Shown in pieces: positions 16,820-24,432 of a stretch of 30,430 bases of DNA. The first letter of the stretch is position 1. Each line of letters opens with the position of its first letter. The DNA comes from Caldifarciminota bacterium (GTDB lineage: Bacteria; Hydrothermota; Hydrothermia; B15-G9): positions 1 through 30,430 of the forward strand of contig JAMOPK010000364.1 in the NCBI GenBank assembly GCA_027064565.1, given 5' to 3'. The notes beneath the pieces are model-generated. The model was given only the letters and a program-made list of their open reading frames with translations. It did not search any database and was not told the DNA's origin. Made by a program: the position numbers and the translations under genes.

Positions 16820-17349
16820 GACGGTTACTCCCTCTCATCCTGACATTGATTTTGCCGGCTGTTGTTTTTGCTCAGTCGAACTATGAGCTCAGGGCCGGCC
16901 AGATTTCCATGGGGGGCGGCAGCGCCGCCTCACAGAACTACACCCTGAAAAGCGTCTCAGGGCTTTCTGTCACAGGCAGAAGCTCAGGTGGAGCCTTCAC
17001 TCTGACATCAGGAATGCCTTACGGGAGCATAACTTTCGGCATCGAGGAATCCCCCATCGAGCGTCCGCCCGCCATCTTCAAGCTCTATCCAATGGCGCCT
17101 AATCCATTCAGAAACCACACAAGGATAATTTTCTCGATCCCGTCGAAAACCGACGTTGCTATCTCGGTTTACGATGTTTCCGGCCGATTGGTCTGGAGCG
17201 TGTTCATGGATGACGTCGAGCCGGGACAGCACTCCGTCGGATGGAACGGGACTGACGTCAACGGTCACCATCTGCCCGGAGGCATGTATATCCTCAGATT
17301 TCGGGCGGGTGAATTCGACGAGGTCAGGAAGTTCCTGATTTTGAGGTGA
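16816..17349 (+). CDS. secreted protein with C-terminal FlgD-like/T9SS-type sorting domain
   Basis: The 177-aa protein has a clear signal peptide (MRRLLPLILTLILPAVVFAQ, 1-20). A small beta module follows (22-72: GGGSAASQNYTLKS, then TSGMPYG), of the kind found in many secreted bacterial proteins. The C-terminal domain (about 88-177) has YPMAPNPF, VAISVYDVSGRLV, SVGWNGTDVNG, PGGMYILRF and a terminal KFLILR. This matches the FlgD-Ig/type A sorting-tail pattern seen in FCB bacteria. Start ATG 16816 overlaps the fibre gene stop, so the two are co-translated; it may be anchored beside the fibre, which itself has no such tail. Confidence 0.85.
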   Translation: MRRLLPLILTLILPAVVFAQSNYELRAGQISMGGGSAASQNYTLKSVSGLSVTGRSSGGAFTLTSGMPYGSITFGIEESPIERPPAIFKLYPMAPNPFRNHTRIIFSIPSKTDVAISVYDVSGRLVWSVFMDDVEPGQHSVGWNGTDVNGHHLPGGMYILRFRAGEFDEVRKFLILR

Positions 17350-17356
17350 AAACATC

Positions 17357-17381
17357 GGGCGGCGGCCGAAGGCCGCCGCCC
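17357..17381 (+). terminator. GC hairpin after the fibre operon
   Basis: A perfect 11-bp stem GGGCGGCGGCC / GGCCGCCGCCC with a GAA loop lies 7 nt after the stop codon. There is no U-run, so it is either an atypical terminator or an mRNA 3'-end stabiliser. Confidence 0.4.
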
Positions 17382-17498
17382 ATCCCCATGCTGAAATTTC
17401 CATCCGCTTTAGCTCTCTGCCGGAACCCATTTCCCCTGACCCAGGAATAATGTCTACCTCTTGTCGAGTTTGGCATGGCTTTCAGGGTAAAAGCAGAT

Positions 17499-17538
17499 AA
17501 AAACTGACGGGCCGGGCGTCTTGTCTAACACCCGACCC
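17499..17538 (-). terminator. intrinsic terminator of the C25 peptidase gene
   Basis: Minus-strand RNA forms a 10-bp stem: GGGUCGGGUG (17538-17529) with CGCCCGGCCC (17518-17509), including two G-U pairs, loop of 10 nt. UUUUU follows at 17503-17499. The G-U pairs would be A-C mismatches in plus-strand RNA, so the structure is strand-specific. It lies about 77 nt past the stop. Confidence 0.7.
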
Positions 17539-17614
17539 AAACCGCCTGAGAGCAGGCCTTTTGCCTTGTAATTTATGTCCTAACAATCTATCTTGCCGTG
17601 ATTTTAGCAAAGCC

Positions 17615-20600
17615 CTATCTCAAGTGCAACACCTTCCTTGTAATAAGCGAGTTCCGGCCACGGCCGACGACGAAATAGATTCCGCCCGGCAATGAGTTCA
17701 CGGAGATAGTTGTCTTGCCCGACATTCCGCTGACCGTTTTGCTCAGAATCAGCCTGCCGGTCACATCGAAAAGCTGCAGCTCGTTCAGAGCGCCGTTCCA
17801 TCTCACATCCAACAGGTCCCCTCTTTGCGTGACCCATAACTTGCCATGATGCGCCGGGTTTTCGACATAGCCCGGTTCGGATATGCCCGTCGAATTCCAT
17901 GTAGATGTCAGCGTTACGTCGTCGATATACCAGCCTTCTAACTGAACCTCATTGTCCTCGCTATAAAACGCCATTGTCAACTGGATCTCCGTTCCGGGCC
18001 TCAGCCCTGTCAGCGGGATGTCAAACTGTTTCCATGTGGTGGATTGACCGTCCAGACTTGCAACGAACCGATAATCCGTGTCTCCGTTCACTTTATACCT
18101 CACGATCCCGAAATCCCAGCCCGCCTGAGTCTCGAAATACGTCCAGAATTTGAGGTGCGGATTGATCCCGACGAGCATCCAGGGCGATGTGATGGAGGCC
18201 ATGACGTTTGGAGGATACTGCCACGAACCCTCGTTCCCGAAATAAAGGCTTTGCTGGCCGCTGTGGCTCCTGTGGGCTGTCAGGTGCCATGGAGACTCGA
18301 CGGTCCATCCCTGGACCCCATCCTCAAAATCAAAGCTGTAGCCCACATAGCCGCTGGACAACCACAGGGTATCACTGAACGGCTCAAGCCTGAACATGGC
18401 AAAGTTGGAGCCGCAGGCGACGGTGTCCAACTGAAAGCTCAGGTCGATGGTAGTGGAATCGCCCGGCGCAATCGAACCCACCTGCAGGGAATCGTCCGGG
18501 AACGACAGACCTGCTGAGATCGGGATCGGATGGAGCCACAGGTCGCTGACTTCCGCTGCGCCGGTGTTGACCACGCGCAGCCGCGCGGTGCTGTAAGGCG
18601 TGCCATCGGAAATCGAGGCGATGGAGAAGGAAAGCCTGAATCCGAACACCGTTATCGGTTGTTCCATTGTGTCCGCCGGGAGGTTGGCGCCTGAGATGAC
18701 CAGTCGAACGTGGGAGTTGCAGGTCGAATCGCCGGCGTGGATGGTGGTGCTGACCACGAATGTGTCGCTGACTCCGAAAGAAGGCGTTGTGAATCGGCTG
18801 CTGTCAAGGGAAAGACACGGCCCGGCCGTGATCGCGAGAGAGAAGTCCTGCACCGGTTCACCGCTTCGATTGACTAATTTGACCGTGAAAGGCGACGATT
18901 CGCCGAAGGACATCACCCCATCATCGCCGCCGTAGGTGATTTCAACCAGTTGAATGTTAGAAGATTGAACCGTGACGGTATCGTCATGAAAAACATAGCC
19001 GTCCTTCCAGACCGCAACCTCGATCCAGCCCGATGCAGCTTCAAATTCGAGGTAGCAGGTGCCGTCCGGGCCGGTGACTCCACGCGTAAGCACTGAATCG
19101 TTCTGAAAAACCGTGACACGTGCATCGGGAATCGGCTCGCCGGTGGGAGCCGTCACCGTAACCGCTAGATTGTTCCGTCCGCTTACCGGCCGGCCGCTCA
19201 TGGAGACCTCCATCTGCTGGAGTTCGGCCGTAGGAAGATAGAGGTCAGGGTCTCCTAACAGGTTAACGGCGTATTCGCTCCATCTGAACGTGTTGGCGCC
19301 ATCGGCCTGAGGCGCATAGAGCGCTTTGACGCTGGCCAGCGCAACGCCTAACTGCTGCAACCGATTCCTCACAACCTGATGGAAAAACTCGATGTCCATC
19401 CTGTCGGTCGAGCTGTAACCCATGAACTGCGGGATATACCACCCGTATCGGCTGTTTCCTATGAAAAATCCGCCGCCGTTCGGCGCCTTGACGAACCGCT
19501 CCGCGATGCAATCATAGTCGAAGGATGCCACCCAGCAGCCGATGGAATAGAATACTCCGACGTATTTCGGGGCATTGGTCAGCTCGTTGAAGGCATCCAT
19601 GTAGATGTAATCCGGCCCGGCCTGCATCATCCATGTGTTGCCATGGCCTTCATGGTTGACGAAGTTGTAGCCGTAGTTCAGGAAGCCTATGAGGCTGTTG
19701 GCCGTCAGATTGCCGAACCGCTCGTAAAGCTTCATAACGCTGACCTCAGGTTCCACTTCAGCGGCGATCATGTCCTTGAGCACGCCTCCGTCGTTGGATT
19801 CGTCGAGATAACTTGCGGCGAAAAGCGCTGTGCCGGAATAGTTCGGTGCGTGCTGGCTTTCATAGGCGATCACCTTGTTGACAAACACGGAAACTTCCTG
19901 AGAGGTTGAGACCGGTGCCCTGCCGACGAAAACGTCCGGGAGCATGTCGACACTGTCGTCAACTTCCCCGAAAACATTGTTGCCGTTGGCATCCCATGTG
20001 CCGTCGAGGTCGGAAAAGTAGAGGTCAGTCGGGATAGTGTCGCCTTCCTGAGGTGTTGGCTCGGAATTCACGGCGAAAGCCTTTCTGTAAGGCAGGACGT
20101 CGGTGTCGCCGCCGAGCAGCACATAGACAAGGCCTGAATCCAGCGCTGTTTTCAGGTAGTTCCTGAGGGCCTCGGCATCGTCCCTGCCCGAATAGTTGCT
20201 CCTTATCCATTCGATTGTCCTGAGCGCAACCCTGTGCCCTTTTCTGGTCTTCCACCTGATCAGCGGCTGCCAGGCCGGGGCAAGATTCCCGGAAGTGATT
20301 ATCAAGTAGTCAAAACCCGTGGTTTTCGGTGCTGTCCTGACGAGGAGCTCGCCGTTGGCAACGATTCGCTTGAGAAAAGCCAATCTTGAGGCCGGCACAT
20401 TTACGGGAGCCGTTTCCCATTCGATCTCGATTTTCCGGTTGAAGATGATCCGTTTCCCGACCGGGTCGAACTGAACCGGGTAGAGCTTTATCGCAGCCAC
20501 CCTGACGTCTGCGATACGACCGGGTTTGATCGAGTAAGGTTCTGAGGGATAGAGGCTTCCGCTGTTATAAATCTTCGGGTCAGGTGGCGAAAACTCCAGT

Positions 20601-20875
20601 TTCCCTTCTCTGTCGGTTGGCAGTGGGATCGGCGATGGAGAAACATATACGTTTTCCATAGTGTCAGCCGCTAAGATTCTGATTTTGGGAAATTTCCCGT
20701 TTTCCGGAAGCGCCACTAACAGGTTTTTGACCGGGAGCCATGGCCTGCCGTATTCGGTTTGCATAGGGAGGTCTTCGACAAAGGGGATGGTTCCTCCCCC
20801 CGATTTTTTCAGGTCAGGTGCCTGAAATTCCAGTGTGAAGGCATATAGAGATGCAATTATCAGAAAGTTCATCAT
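17615..20875 (-). CDS. gingipain-like C25 cysteine peptidase with sorting tail
   Basis: The 1086-aa secreted protease has a short hydrophobic N-terminus, a pro-region (about 15-180) and a C25 catalytic domain from FDYLIITSG (188) to about 550. Catalytic His411 is in HEGHGN and Cys447 in FYSIGCWVASFD, the expected His...Cys order of clan CD. Ig-like/bacterial beta domains follow (about 560-840), then a jelly-roll module (about 843-990: FDFEDGVQGW, GWYIDDVTL) resembling MAM/carbohydrate-binding folds. The last 80 residues (LQLFDVTGRLI, LPGGIYFVV, RKVLHLR) are a T9SS-type A C-terminal domain. The specificity pocket cannot be read from sequence. TGGAG precedes the ATG. It is convergent with the fibre operon and lies downstream of tRNA-Pro, possibly partly read through from its promoter. 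Confidence 0.93.
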   Translation of the reverse strand: MMNFLIIASLYAFTLEFQAPDLKKSGGGTIPFVEDLPMQTEYGRPWLPVKNLLVALPENGKFPKIRILAADTMENVYVSPSPIPLPTDREGKLEFSPPDPKIYNSGSLYPSEPYSIKPGRIADVRVAAIKLYPVQFDPVGKRIIFNRKIEIEWETAPVNVPASRLAFLKRIVANGELLVRTAPKTTGFDYLIITSGNLAPAWQPLIRWKTRKGHRVALRTIEWIRSNYSGRDDAEALRNYLKTALDSGLVYVLLGGDTDVLPYRKAFAVNSEPTPQEGDTIPTDLYFSDLDGTWDANGNNVFGEVDDSVDMLPDVFVGRAPVSTSQEVSVFVNKVIAYESQHAPNYSGTALFAASYLDESNDGGVLKDMIAAEVEPEVSVMKLYERFGNLTANSLIGFLNYGYNFVNHEGHGNTWMMQAGPDYIYMDAFNELTNAPKYVGVFYSIGCWVASFDYDCIAERFVKAPNGGGFFIGNSRYGWYIPQFMGYSSTDRMDIEFFHQVVRNRLQQLGVALASVKALYAPQADGANTFRWSEYAVNLLGDPDLYLPTAELQQMEVSMSGRPVSGRNNLAVTVTAPTGEPIPDARVTVFQNDSVLTRGVTGPDGTCYLEFEAASGWIEVAVWKDGYVFHDDTVTVQSSNIQLVEITYGGDDGVMSFGESSPFTVKLVNRSGEPVQDFSLAITAGPCLSLDSSRFTTPSFGVSDTFVVSTTIHAGDSTCNSHVRLVISGANLPADTMEQPITVFGFRLSFSIASISDGTPYSTARLRVVNTGAAEVSDLWLHPIPISAGLSFPDDSLQVGSIAPGDSTTIDLSFQLDTVACGSNFAMFRLEPFSDTLWLSSGYVGYSFDFEDGVQGWTVESPWHLTAHRSHSGQQSLYFGNEGSWQYPPNVMASITSPWMLVGINPHLKFWTYFETQAGWDFGIVRYKVNGDTDYRFVASLDGQSTTWKQFDIPLTGLRPGTEIQLTMAFYSEDNEVQLEGWYIDDVTLTSTWNSTGISEPGYVENPAHHGKLWVTQRGDLLDVRWNGALNELQLFDVTGRLILSKTVSGMSGKTTISVNSLPGGIYFVVGRGRNSLITRKVLHLR

Positions 20876-20939
20876 GATTTAACTCCAGTGTGGTTTTAAG
20901 GGGGGGAAAGGATACTGCAAAAGGCAGATAAAACAAAGA

Positions 20940-21014
20940 TCGGGGCGAGTGGATTCGAACCACCGACCTCTTGGTCCCGAACCAAGCGCGCTAACCAAAC
21001 TGCGCTACGCCCCG
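20940..21014 (-). tRNA. tRNA-Pro(CGG)
   Basis: It folds as a full cloverleaf: acceptor CGGGGCG/CGCCCCG with the bacterial Pro-type C1-G72 pair, D stem GCGC/GCGC, anticodon stem CTTGG/CCAAG with loop TTCGGGA (anticodon CGG, plus-strand 20977-20979), T arm GGTGG-TTCGAAT-CCACT and discriminator A. CCA is not encoded. Confidence 0.97.
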
Positions 21015-21029
21015 ATCTGTCGGTGCAAA

Positions 21030-21058
21030 ACTATATAAACCGAACTTGTTTTTGTCAA
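21030..21058 (-). promoter_or_regulatory. near-consensus promoter of tRNA-Pro
   Basis: Minus strand TTGACA (21058-21053), exactly 17 nt, TATAGT (21035-21030). The predicted start is about 8 nt before the mature tRNA 5' end. Confidence 0.85.
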
Positions 21059-21066
21059 GCATCGGC

Positions 21067-21078
21067 GGCTATTTGCCG
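21067..21078 (+). repeat. GGCTATTTGCCG, copy 1
   Basis: This 12-mer occurs three times in the window. Here its flanks extend the inverted repeat to GCGGC-tattt-GCCGC followed by TTTT. Confidence 0.5.
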
Positions 21079-21128
21079 CTTTTACGGTTAAAATCGGTCG
21101 AATGGAGAAAACGAATATCTATAAATGT

Positions 21129-21140
21129 GGCTATTTGCCG
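21129..21140 (+). repeat. GGCTATTTGCCG, copy 2
   Basis: An identical 12-mer lies 62 nt after copy 1, inside the transposase relic, at the point where its frame breaks between WDYY and SHIYRY. Confidence 0.5.
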
Positions 21141-21557
21141 TAATAATCCCATCTCTTTGTCCCAAGCGTCTTTTCTCCACTGTATCCTTGATATCCATCT
21201 GAACCAGAACTGCATTCACATTGCTCCCCACGCCCAATGTGTGGGGTATACCTTCACCTTAGGCTTCTTTTTCGTAAGTCCATGTCTATCGAGTATGTGC
21301 ATTACCGTGTGTTCGGAAAGCTTTACACCCTGCCGCTTCCTGAGCTCCTTTTTGTATCTTCGTAGTTTCGATAATCTTGCGTCGGGCTTCAAAGTCATTC
21401 ATAAGGGTTCATCTTAAGACCTCTTTGGAGGTGAATGTTAGCATTTTCGGTCCATTTTTCTGGAAGGAGTTATTTTATGGAGCCAATTTATCAAGTCTTT
21501 CATTAAATTCTTGTCAATAGGCGGGTCAATATCTCCTGGCAGTTTTACATCCGCCTT

Positions 21558-21587
21558 TTGACGATACGGTTGTCAAAACCTTAAAAT
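21558..21587 (+). promoter_or_regulatory. promoter of V-ATPase operon
   Basis: TTGACG (21558-21563), then TAAAAT (21582-21587) at 18-nt spacing, or TTAAAA at 17. The first gene's ribosome site GGGAGG is at 21611-21616. The rest of 21417-21557 shows no supported gene. Confidence 0.5.
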
Positions 21588-21622
21588 TTGTGTCCTTGCA
21601 AAAAATTTAAGGGAGGCAATCA

Positions 21623-21928
21623 ATGGAGCTTCTCCGTGACATTAAAGAGGCCGAGAAAAAGGCCGAGGAAATCAGGAAAAAGGCAAAGGAAGAGGCTGAA
21701 AAGATCATCGCACAAGCTGAGGAAGATGCAAAAAGGATAATCCAAGAGGCGGAACAGGAGAGTTCGGAAATAAGGAAGAAGGCGATTCAGGAGGCCAGAG
21801 AGGAAGCGGAAAAGAGAGTCGTCCAGCTGGAAAAAGAGGTCGAGAAACAGAAGAAACAGCTCCGGGAATCCGCTCAGGGAAAATTTGATAAGGCTGTGGA
21901 CTTCATAATCGAAACACTGGTGTCCTGA
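21623..21928 (+). CDS. V-type ATPase stator subunit G/H (coiled coil)
   Basis: The 101-aa, almost entirely charged helix contains repeated Ala-Glu-Lys units (EIRKKAKEEAEKIIAQAEED) that fit an 11-residue (hendecad) right-handed coiled coil. This is the AhaH/NtpF/Thermus G type. It pairs with subunit E to form the peripheral stalk that keeps the catalytic head from rotating. The C-terminal end KFDKAVDFIIETLV matches the family. It is the first gene of the operon, with GGGAGG 6 nt before ATG, and ends 1 nt before the subunit I gene. Confidence 0.9.
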   Translation: MELLRDIKEAEKKAEEIRKKAKEEAEKIIAQAEEDAKRIIQEAEQESSEIRKKAIQEAREEAEKRVVQLEKEVEKQKKQLRESAQGKFDKAVDFIIETLVS

Positions 21929-21929
21929 A

Positions 21930-23849
21930 ATGGCCATCGCAGGCGTTAAGAAAACAATTCTCGTTGTCCACAAAGATGAGAAGGACGCCCTCATCGAAAA
22001 CCTCCAGAAGGCGTCCGTGATACACATCTCCGACATCTGGAAAAGCAAACTGTTTCAGCAGGAACTTCCCGAAGAACAATCCCCGCAGAAAACCACTTAT
22101 GGGGACATCCTTCAACGGCTCAAAAGGGTGATAAACGGCCTCAAGAACTATGCCCCACAGCAGGGCGGCGGCCTTTTAGGTAGCGGCAAGGAGAAAGTAT
22201 CCGCAGAAGAGTTCAAGGAAATCGTAAAATCCTACGATCCGCAACCCGTCATCAGTGCGTTTGAGGAGATTAAAAAGCGTCAGAACGCCATCAAACTGGA
22301 ACGAAATGCCATTAAGGAGCAGATTTCGGCCCTCTCCCCGTGGGCACCGCTCAAATACGATGTTTCTGAGCTGAAAGAGGTTCGCGACGTCGTCCTTCTG
22401 GCTGGCACGGTGTCCCTGAAATCCCTTGAAATCCTCAAAAATGCCTCCATAGAGGTGGAGGAGGTCAATCGTGATTCCAAAAAGGCCTATGTTCTGGTCG
22501 CCTACCTCAAGGAGGATGAGGCTGAGGTCAGGAAAGTGCTTGCGGAAGCTGGGTTTGAGGCCTTCGACTTTCGGGATGTGAAGGGCAGGGTTGAGGATGA
22601 ACTCAAAAGGCTCCAGCAAAAACTTGAAGAGTTGGATCGGGAAGAGGAGATACTCGAAAACAGGCTTCATGAGCTTGCCAGAGAACGCAAAAAACTGCAA
22701 ATCATCCACGATTATTACGCCACTTTGATGGAAAGGGAGCGTGTGGAAAGCCTTTCCCTGTCAACAAATGAGACCTTCATCCTTGAGGGATGGGTCATCG
22801 AAGATAATTGGCAGAAATTCAGGGAGATCACGGACAGGTTTGAGTCCGTTTCCGTGGTGGAAGTCGAGCCGGCAGAAGGTGAAAAGCCGCCGATAGCTTT
22901 GAAAAACAAAAAGATTTTCCGTCCCTACGAACTGATAACCGAGATGTATGGCCTCCCGGACTTCAGGGAGGTAGATCCCACGCCGTTGCTAATGCCGTTC
23001 TTCGTGGTCTTTTTCGGGGTCTGCCTAACCGATGCGGGCTACGGACTGGTCGTGACTCTGCTTGCACTATGGCTCATGAAAAAGATGGGAGCAGAGAACA
23101 GGCTCCTTGCCATTCTGGCGGGCGGCGGCCTGTTCACGATAGTCGCTGGAGCGCTTACCGGAGGCTGGTTCGGTGACCTGTTCGTCAGGTTCAACATCCC
23201 ATTTCTCGCTGCAATAAGGTCAAAGCTTATGTGGTTTGATCCCATGGAAGACCCGATGAAATTCTTTTACATCTCGCTCGCAATGGGTTACATTCAGATC
23301 CTCTGGGGTCTGCTCATCGGATTTTACAACAAGTGGAAAATGGGGGCACGTCTGAACGGCATCGCAAATGAGCTCGCATGGGTGATCGTCCTCATGGGAC
23401 TCGTCCTGCTCTATGTCGCCCACTTTTCATGGGCCAAATGGGCAGTTTACCTTGGCCTCGCTCTGATACTGTTCCTGAGCGGTTCGAGCAAAAACCCCAT
23501 CTTCAGGTTCTTTCAGGGGCTTTACAACATCTACAATGGCATAGGATTCATAGGGGACCTGCTCTCCTACGTGCGTCTAATGGCGCTCGGCATGGTCACA
23601 GCCGGGATAGCTATGGCGGTCAATATCACTGCACAGCTTGTAAAGCCCATCCCTTTCATAGGCTGGCTAATCGCCCTGCTGGTGCTTGTGGGCGGTCACA
23701 TTTTTAGCATAGCGGTCAACGTTCTCGGCGCATTTGTGCACACGATGCGCCTGCAATACGTGGAGTTCTTCACAAAGTTCTACTCGAACGGCGGCAAGCC
23801 GTTCAGGCCTTTCTCTGAAAGACACGAATTTGTTGAGATAGAGCATTAA
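21930..23849 (+). CDS. ntpI: V-type ATPase subunit I (a subunit)
   Basis: This 639-aa membrane stator carries the ion half-channels. The N-terminal half (1-345) is cytoplasmic with long coiled-coil arms (about 90-140 and 215-260). The C-terminal half has about seven membrane helices. Key arginines are Arg549 in GDLLSYVRLMALG, which faces the rotor carboxylate, and Arg607 in HTMRLQYVEFFTKFY. The ending RPFSERHEF is typical. Length and order (after G/H, before K) match the Thermus/Enterococcus operons. Confidence 0.96.
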   Translation: MAIAGVKKTILVVHKDEKDALIENLQKASVIHISDIWKSKLFQQELPEEQSPQKTTYGDILQRLKRVINGLKNYAPQQGGGLLGSGKEKVSAEEFKEIVKSYDPQPVISAFEEIKKRQNAIKLERNAIKEQISALSPWAPLKYDVSELKEVRDVVLLAGTVSLKSLEILKNASIEVEEVNRDSKKAYVLVAYLKEDEAEVRKVLAEAGFEAFDFRDVKGRVEDELKRLQQKLEELDREEEILENRLHELARERKKLQIIHDYYATLMERERVESLSLSTNETFILEGWVIEDNWQKFREITDRFESVSVVEVEPAEGEKPPIALKNKKIFRPYELITEMYGLPDFREVDPTPLLMPFFVVFFGVCLTDAGYGLVVTLLALWLMKKMGAENRLLAILAGGGLFTIVAGALTGGWFGDLFVRFNIPFLAAIRSKLMWFDPMEDPMKFFYISLAMGYIQILWGLLIGFYNKWKMGARLNGIANELAWVIVLMGLVLLYVAHFSWAKWAVYLGLALILFLSGSSKNPIFRFFQGLYNIYNGIGFIGDLLSYVRLMALGMVTAGIAMAVNITAQLVKPIPFIGWLIALLVLVGGHIFSIAVNVLGAFVHTMRLQYVEFFTKFYSNGGKPFRPFSERHEFVEIEH

Positions 23850-23852
23850 AAA

Positions 23853-23866
23853 CCGTGTTGTCACGG
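23853..23866 (+). other. intercistronic hairpin before subunit K gene
   Basis: CCGTG-ttgt-CACGG is a perfect 5-bp stem in the only sizeable gap (64 nt) of the operon, before the AAGGAGG of the K gene. It may stabilise or process the mRNA so that the multi-copy rotor subunit is made in excess; this is inference. Confidence 0.35.
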
Positions 23867-23913
23867 CTCGAATTGTCGGGTCGCATCAAAATCAAAGAAA
23901 AGGAGGTCATTAA

Positions 23914-24432
23914 ATGCAAGTTATCTGGAGTGTCATAAGCCAAACTGCTCAGACAGCACATACAGGTTGGGGACTGGCTCTTGCAATGGTAGGTGCACTC
24001 ACAGCGGTTTTGCTGGGCGGAATAGGCTCAGCTGTTGGCGTTGGCCTTGCCGGACGCACGGCAACCGGCGTCCTTGCCGAAGACCCGGACAAGTTCGGAC
24101 GTCTGTTCCTTCTCGTCGCACTGCCCGGCACACAGGGGTTCTACGGATTCATCGGCGGACTCTTTATCATCCTCAAGGTGGGAATCCTCGGCACACCCAA
24201 GCCTGTGAGCGTGGTTCAGGGCTGGCAGTTCTTCTTTGCAGCGCTTCCGGTCGCAATCTCCGGCCTCGTCTCCGGCATACATCAGGGTAAAGTGGCGGCA
24301 TCCGGCGTCGAAATGGCAGCCAAACAGCCCGAAGCCTCCATGAAAGCCGTTATCTACGCCGCAATGGTTGAGACTTATGCCGTGCTGGGACTGCTCGGCA
24401 CTCTTTTCCTCCTTCAGGGCATAAAACTATGA
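23914..24432 (+). CDS. ntpK: V-type ATPase proteolipid subunit K (rotor ring)
   Basis: The 172-aa, four-helix double-hairpin proteolipid forms the rotor ring. The first hairpin has no carboxylate; the second carries Glu153 in MVETYAVLG. Residues matching the Na+ ligands of Enterococcus hirae NtpK (L61, T64, Q65, Q110, E139) are Leu70, Thr73 and Gln74 in ALPGTQGFYGF, Gln124 in IHQGKVAA, and Glu153, with the same internal spacing. This points to a sodium-coupled enzyme. A strong AAAAGGAGG ribosome site is present. The stop overlaps the start of subunit E (ATGA). Confidence 0.96.
   Translation: MQVIWSVISQTAQTAHTGWGLALAMVGALTAVLLGGIGSAVGVGLAGRTATGVLAEDPDKFGRLFLLVALPGTQGFYGFIGGLFIILKVGILGTPKPVSVVQGWQFFFAALPVAISGLVSGIHQGKVAASGVEMAAKQPEASMKAVIYAAMVETYAVLGLLGTLFLLQGIKL

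Larger units (their letters stand above)
21060..21416 (-). pseudogene. decayed IS481-like transposase
   Basis: Pieces of one transposase are spread over different frames. A start region MNPYE stops at once, then continues in another frame as NDFEARRKIIET. A 60-codon segment follows with KLRRYKKELRKRQGVKLSEHT and ILDRHGLTKKKPK (the HTH region). Next come VQMDIKDT (start of the DDE domain) and HIYRYSFSPFDRF, separated by frameshifts and stops. The total is about one third of a full IS481-family transposase. No terminal inverted repeats were found. It is a dead remnant between the tRNA and the V-ATPase operon. Confidence 0.7.

Noticed and set aside
16816..17349. The 177-aa gene as a truncated part of the fibre protein
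   Set aside because: It has its own signal peptide and a complete C-terminal domain, so it is a separate secreted protein rather than a frameshifted extension.
19379..19909. 176-aa plus-strand frame antisense to the C25 peptidase
   Set aside because: It lies opposite the catalytic domain with intact His and Cys motifs; no independent evidence of coding.
21477..21506. Nine-codon frame MEPIYQVFH with a good AAGGAG site upstream of the V-ATPase operon (possible leader peptide)
   Set aside because: It lies before the likely operon promoter at 21558, so it would not be on that transcript; no attenuator hairpin is visible.
21438..21572. 44-codon minus-strand open stretch containing VKLPGDIDPPIDKNLMKDL
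   Set aside because: It looks protein-like and could be another gene remnant beside the transposase relic, but has no start codon at its head, no ribosome site and no recognised family.
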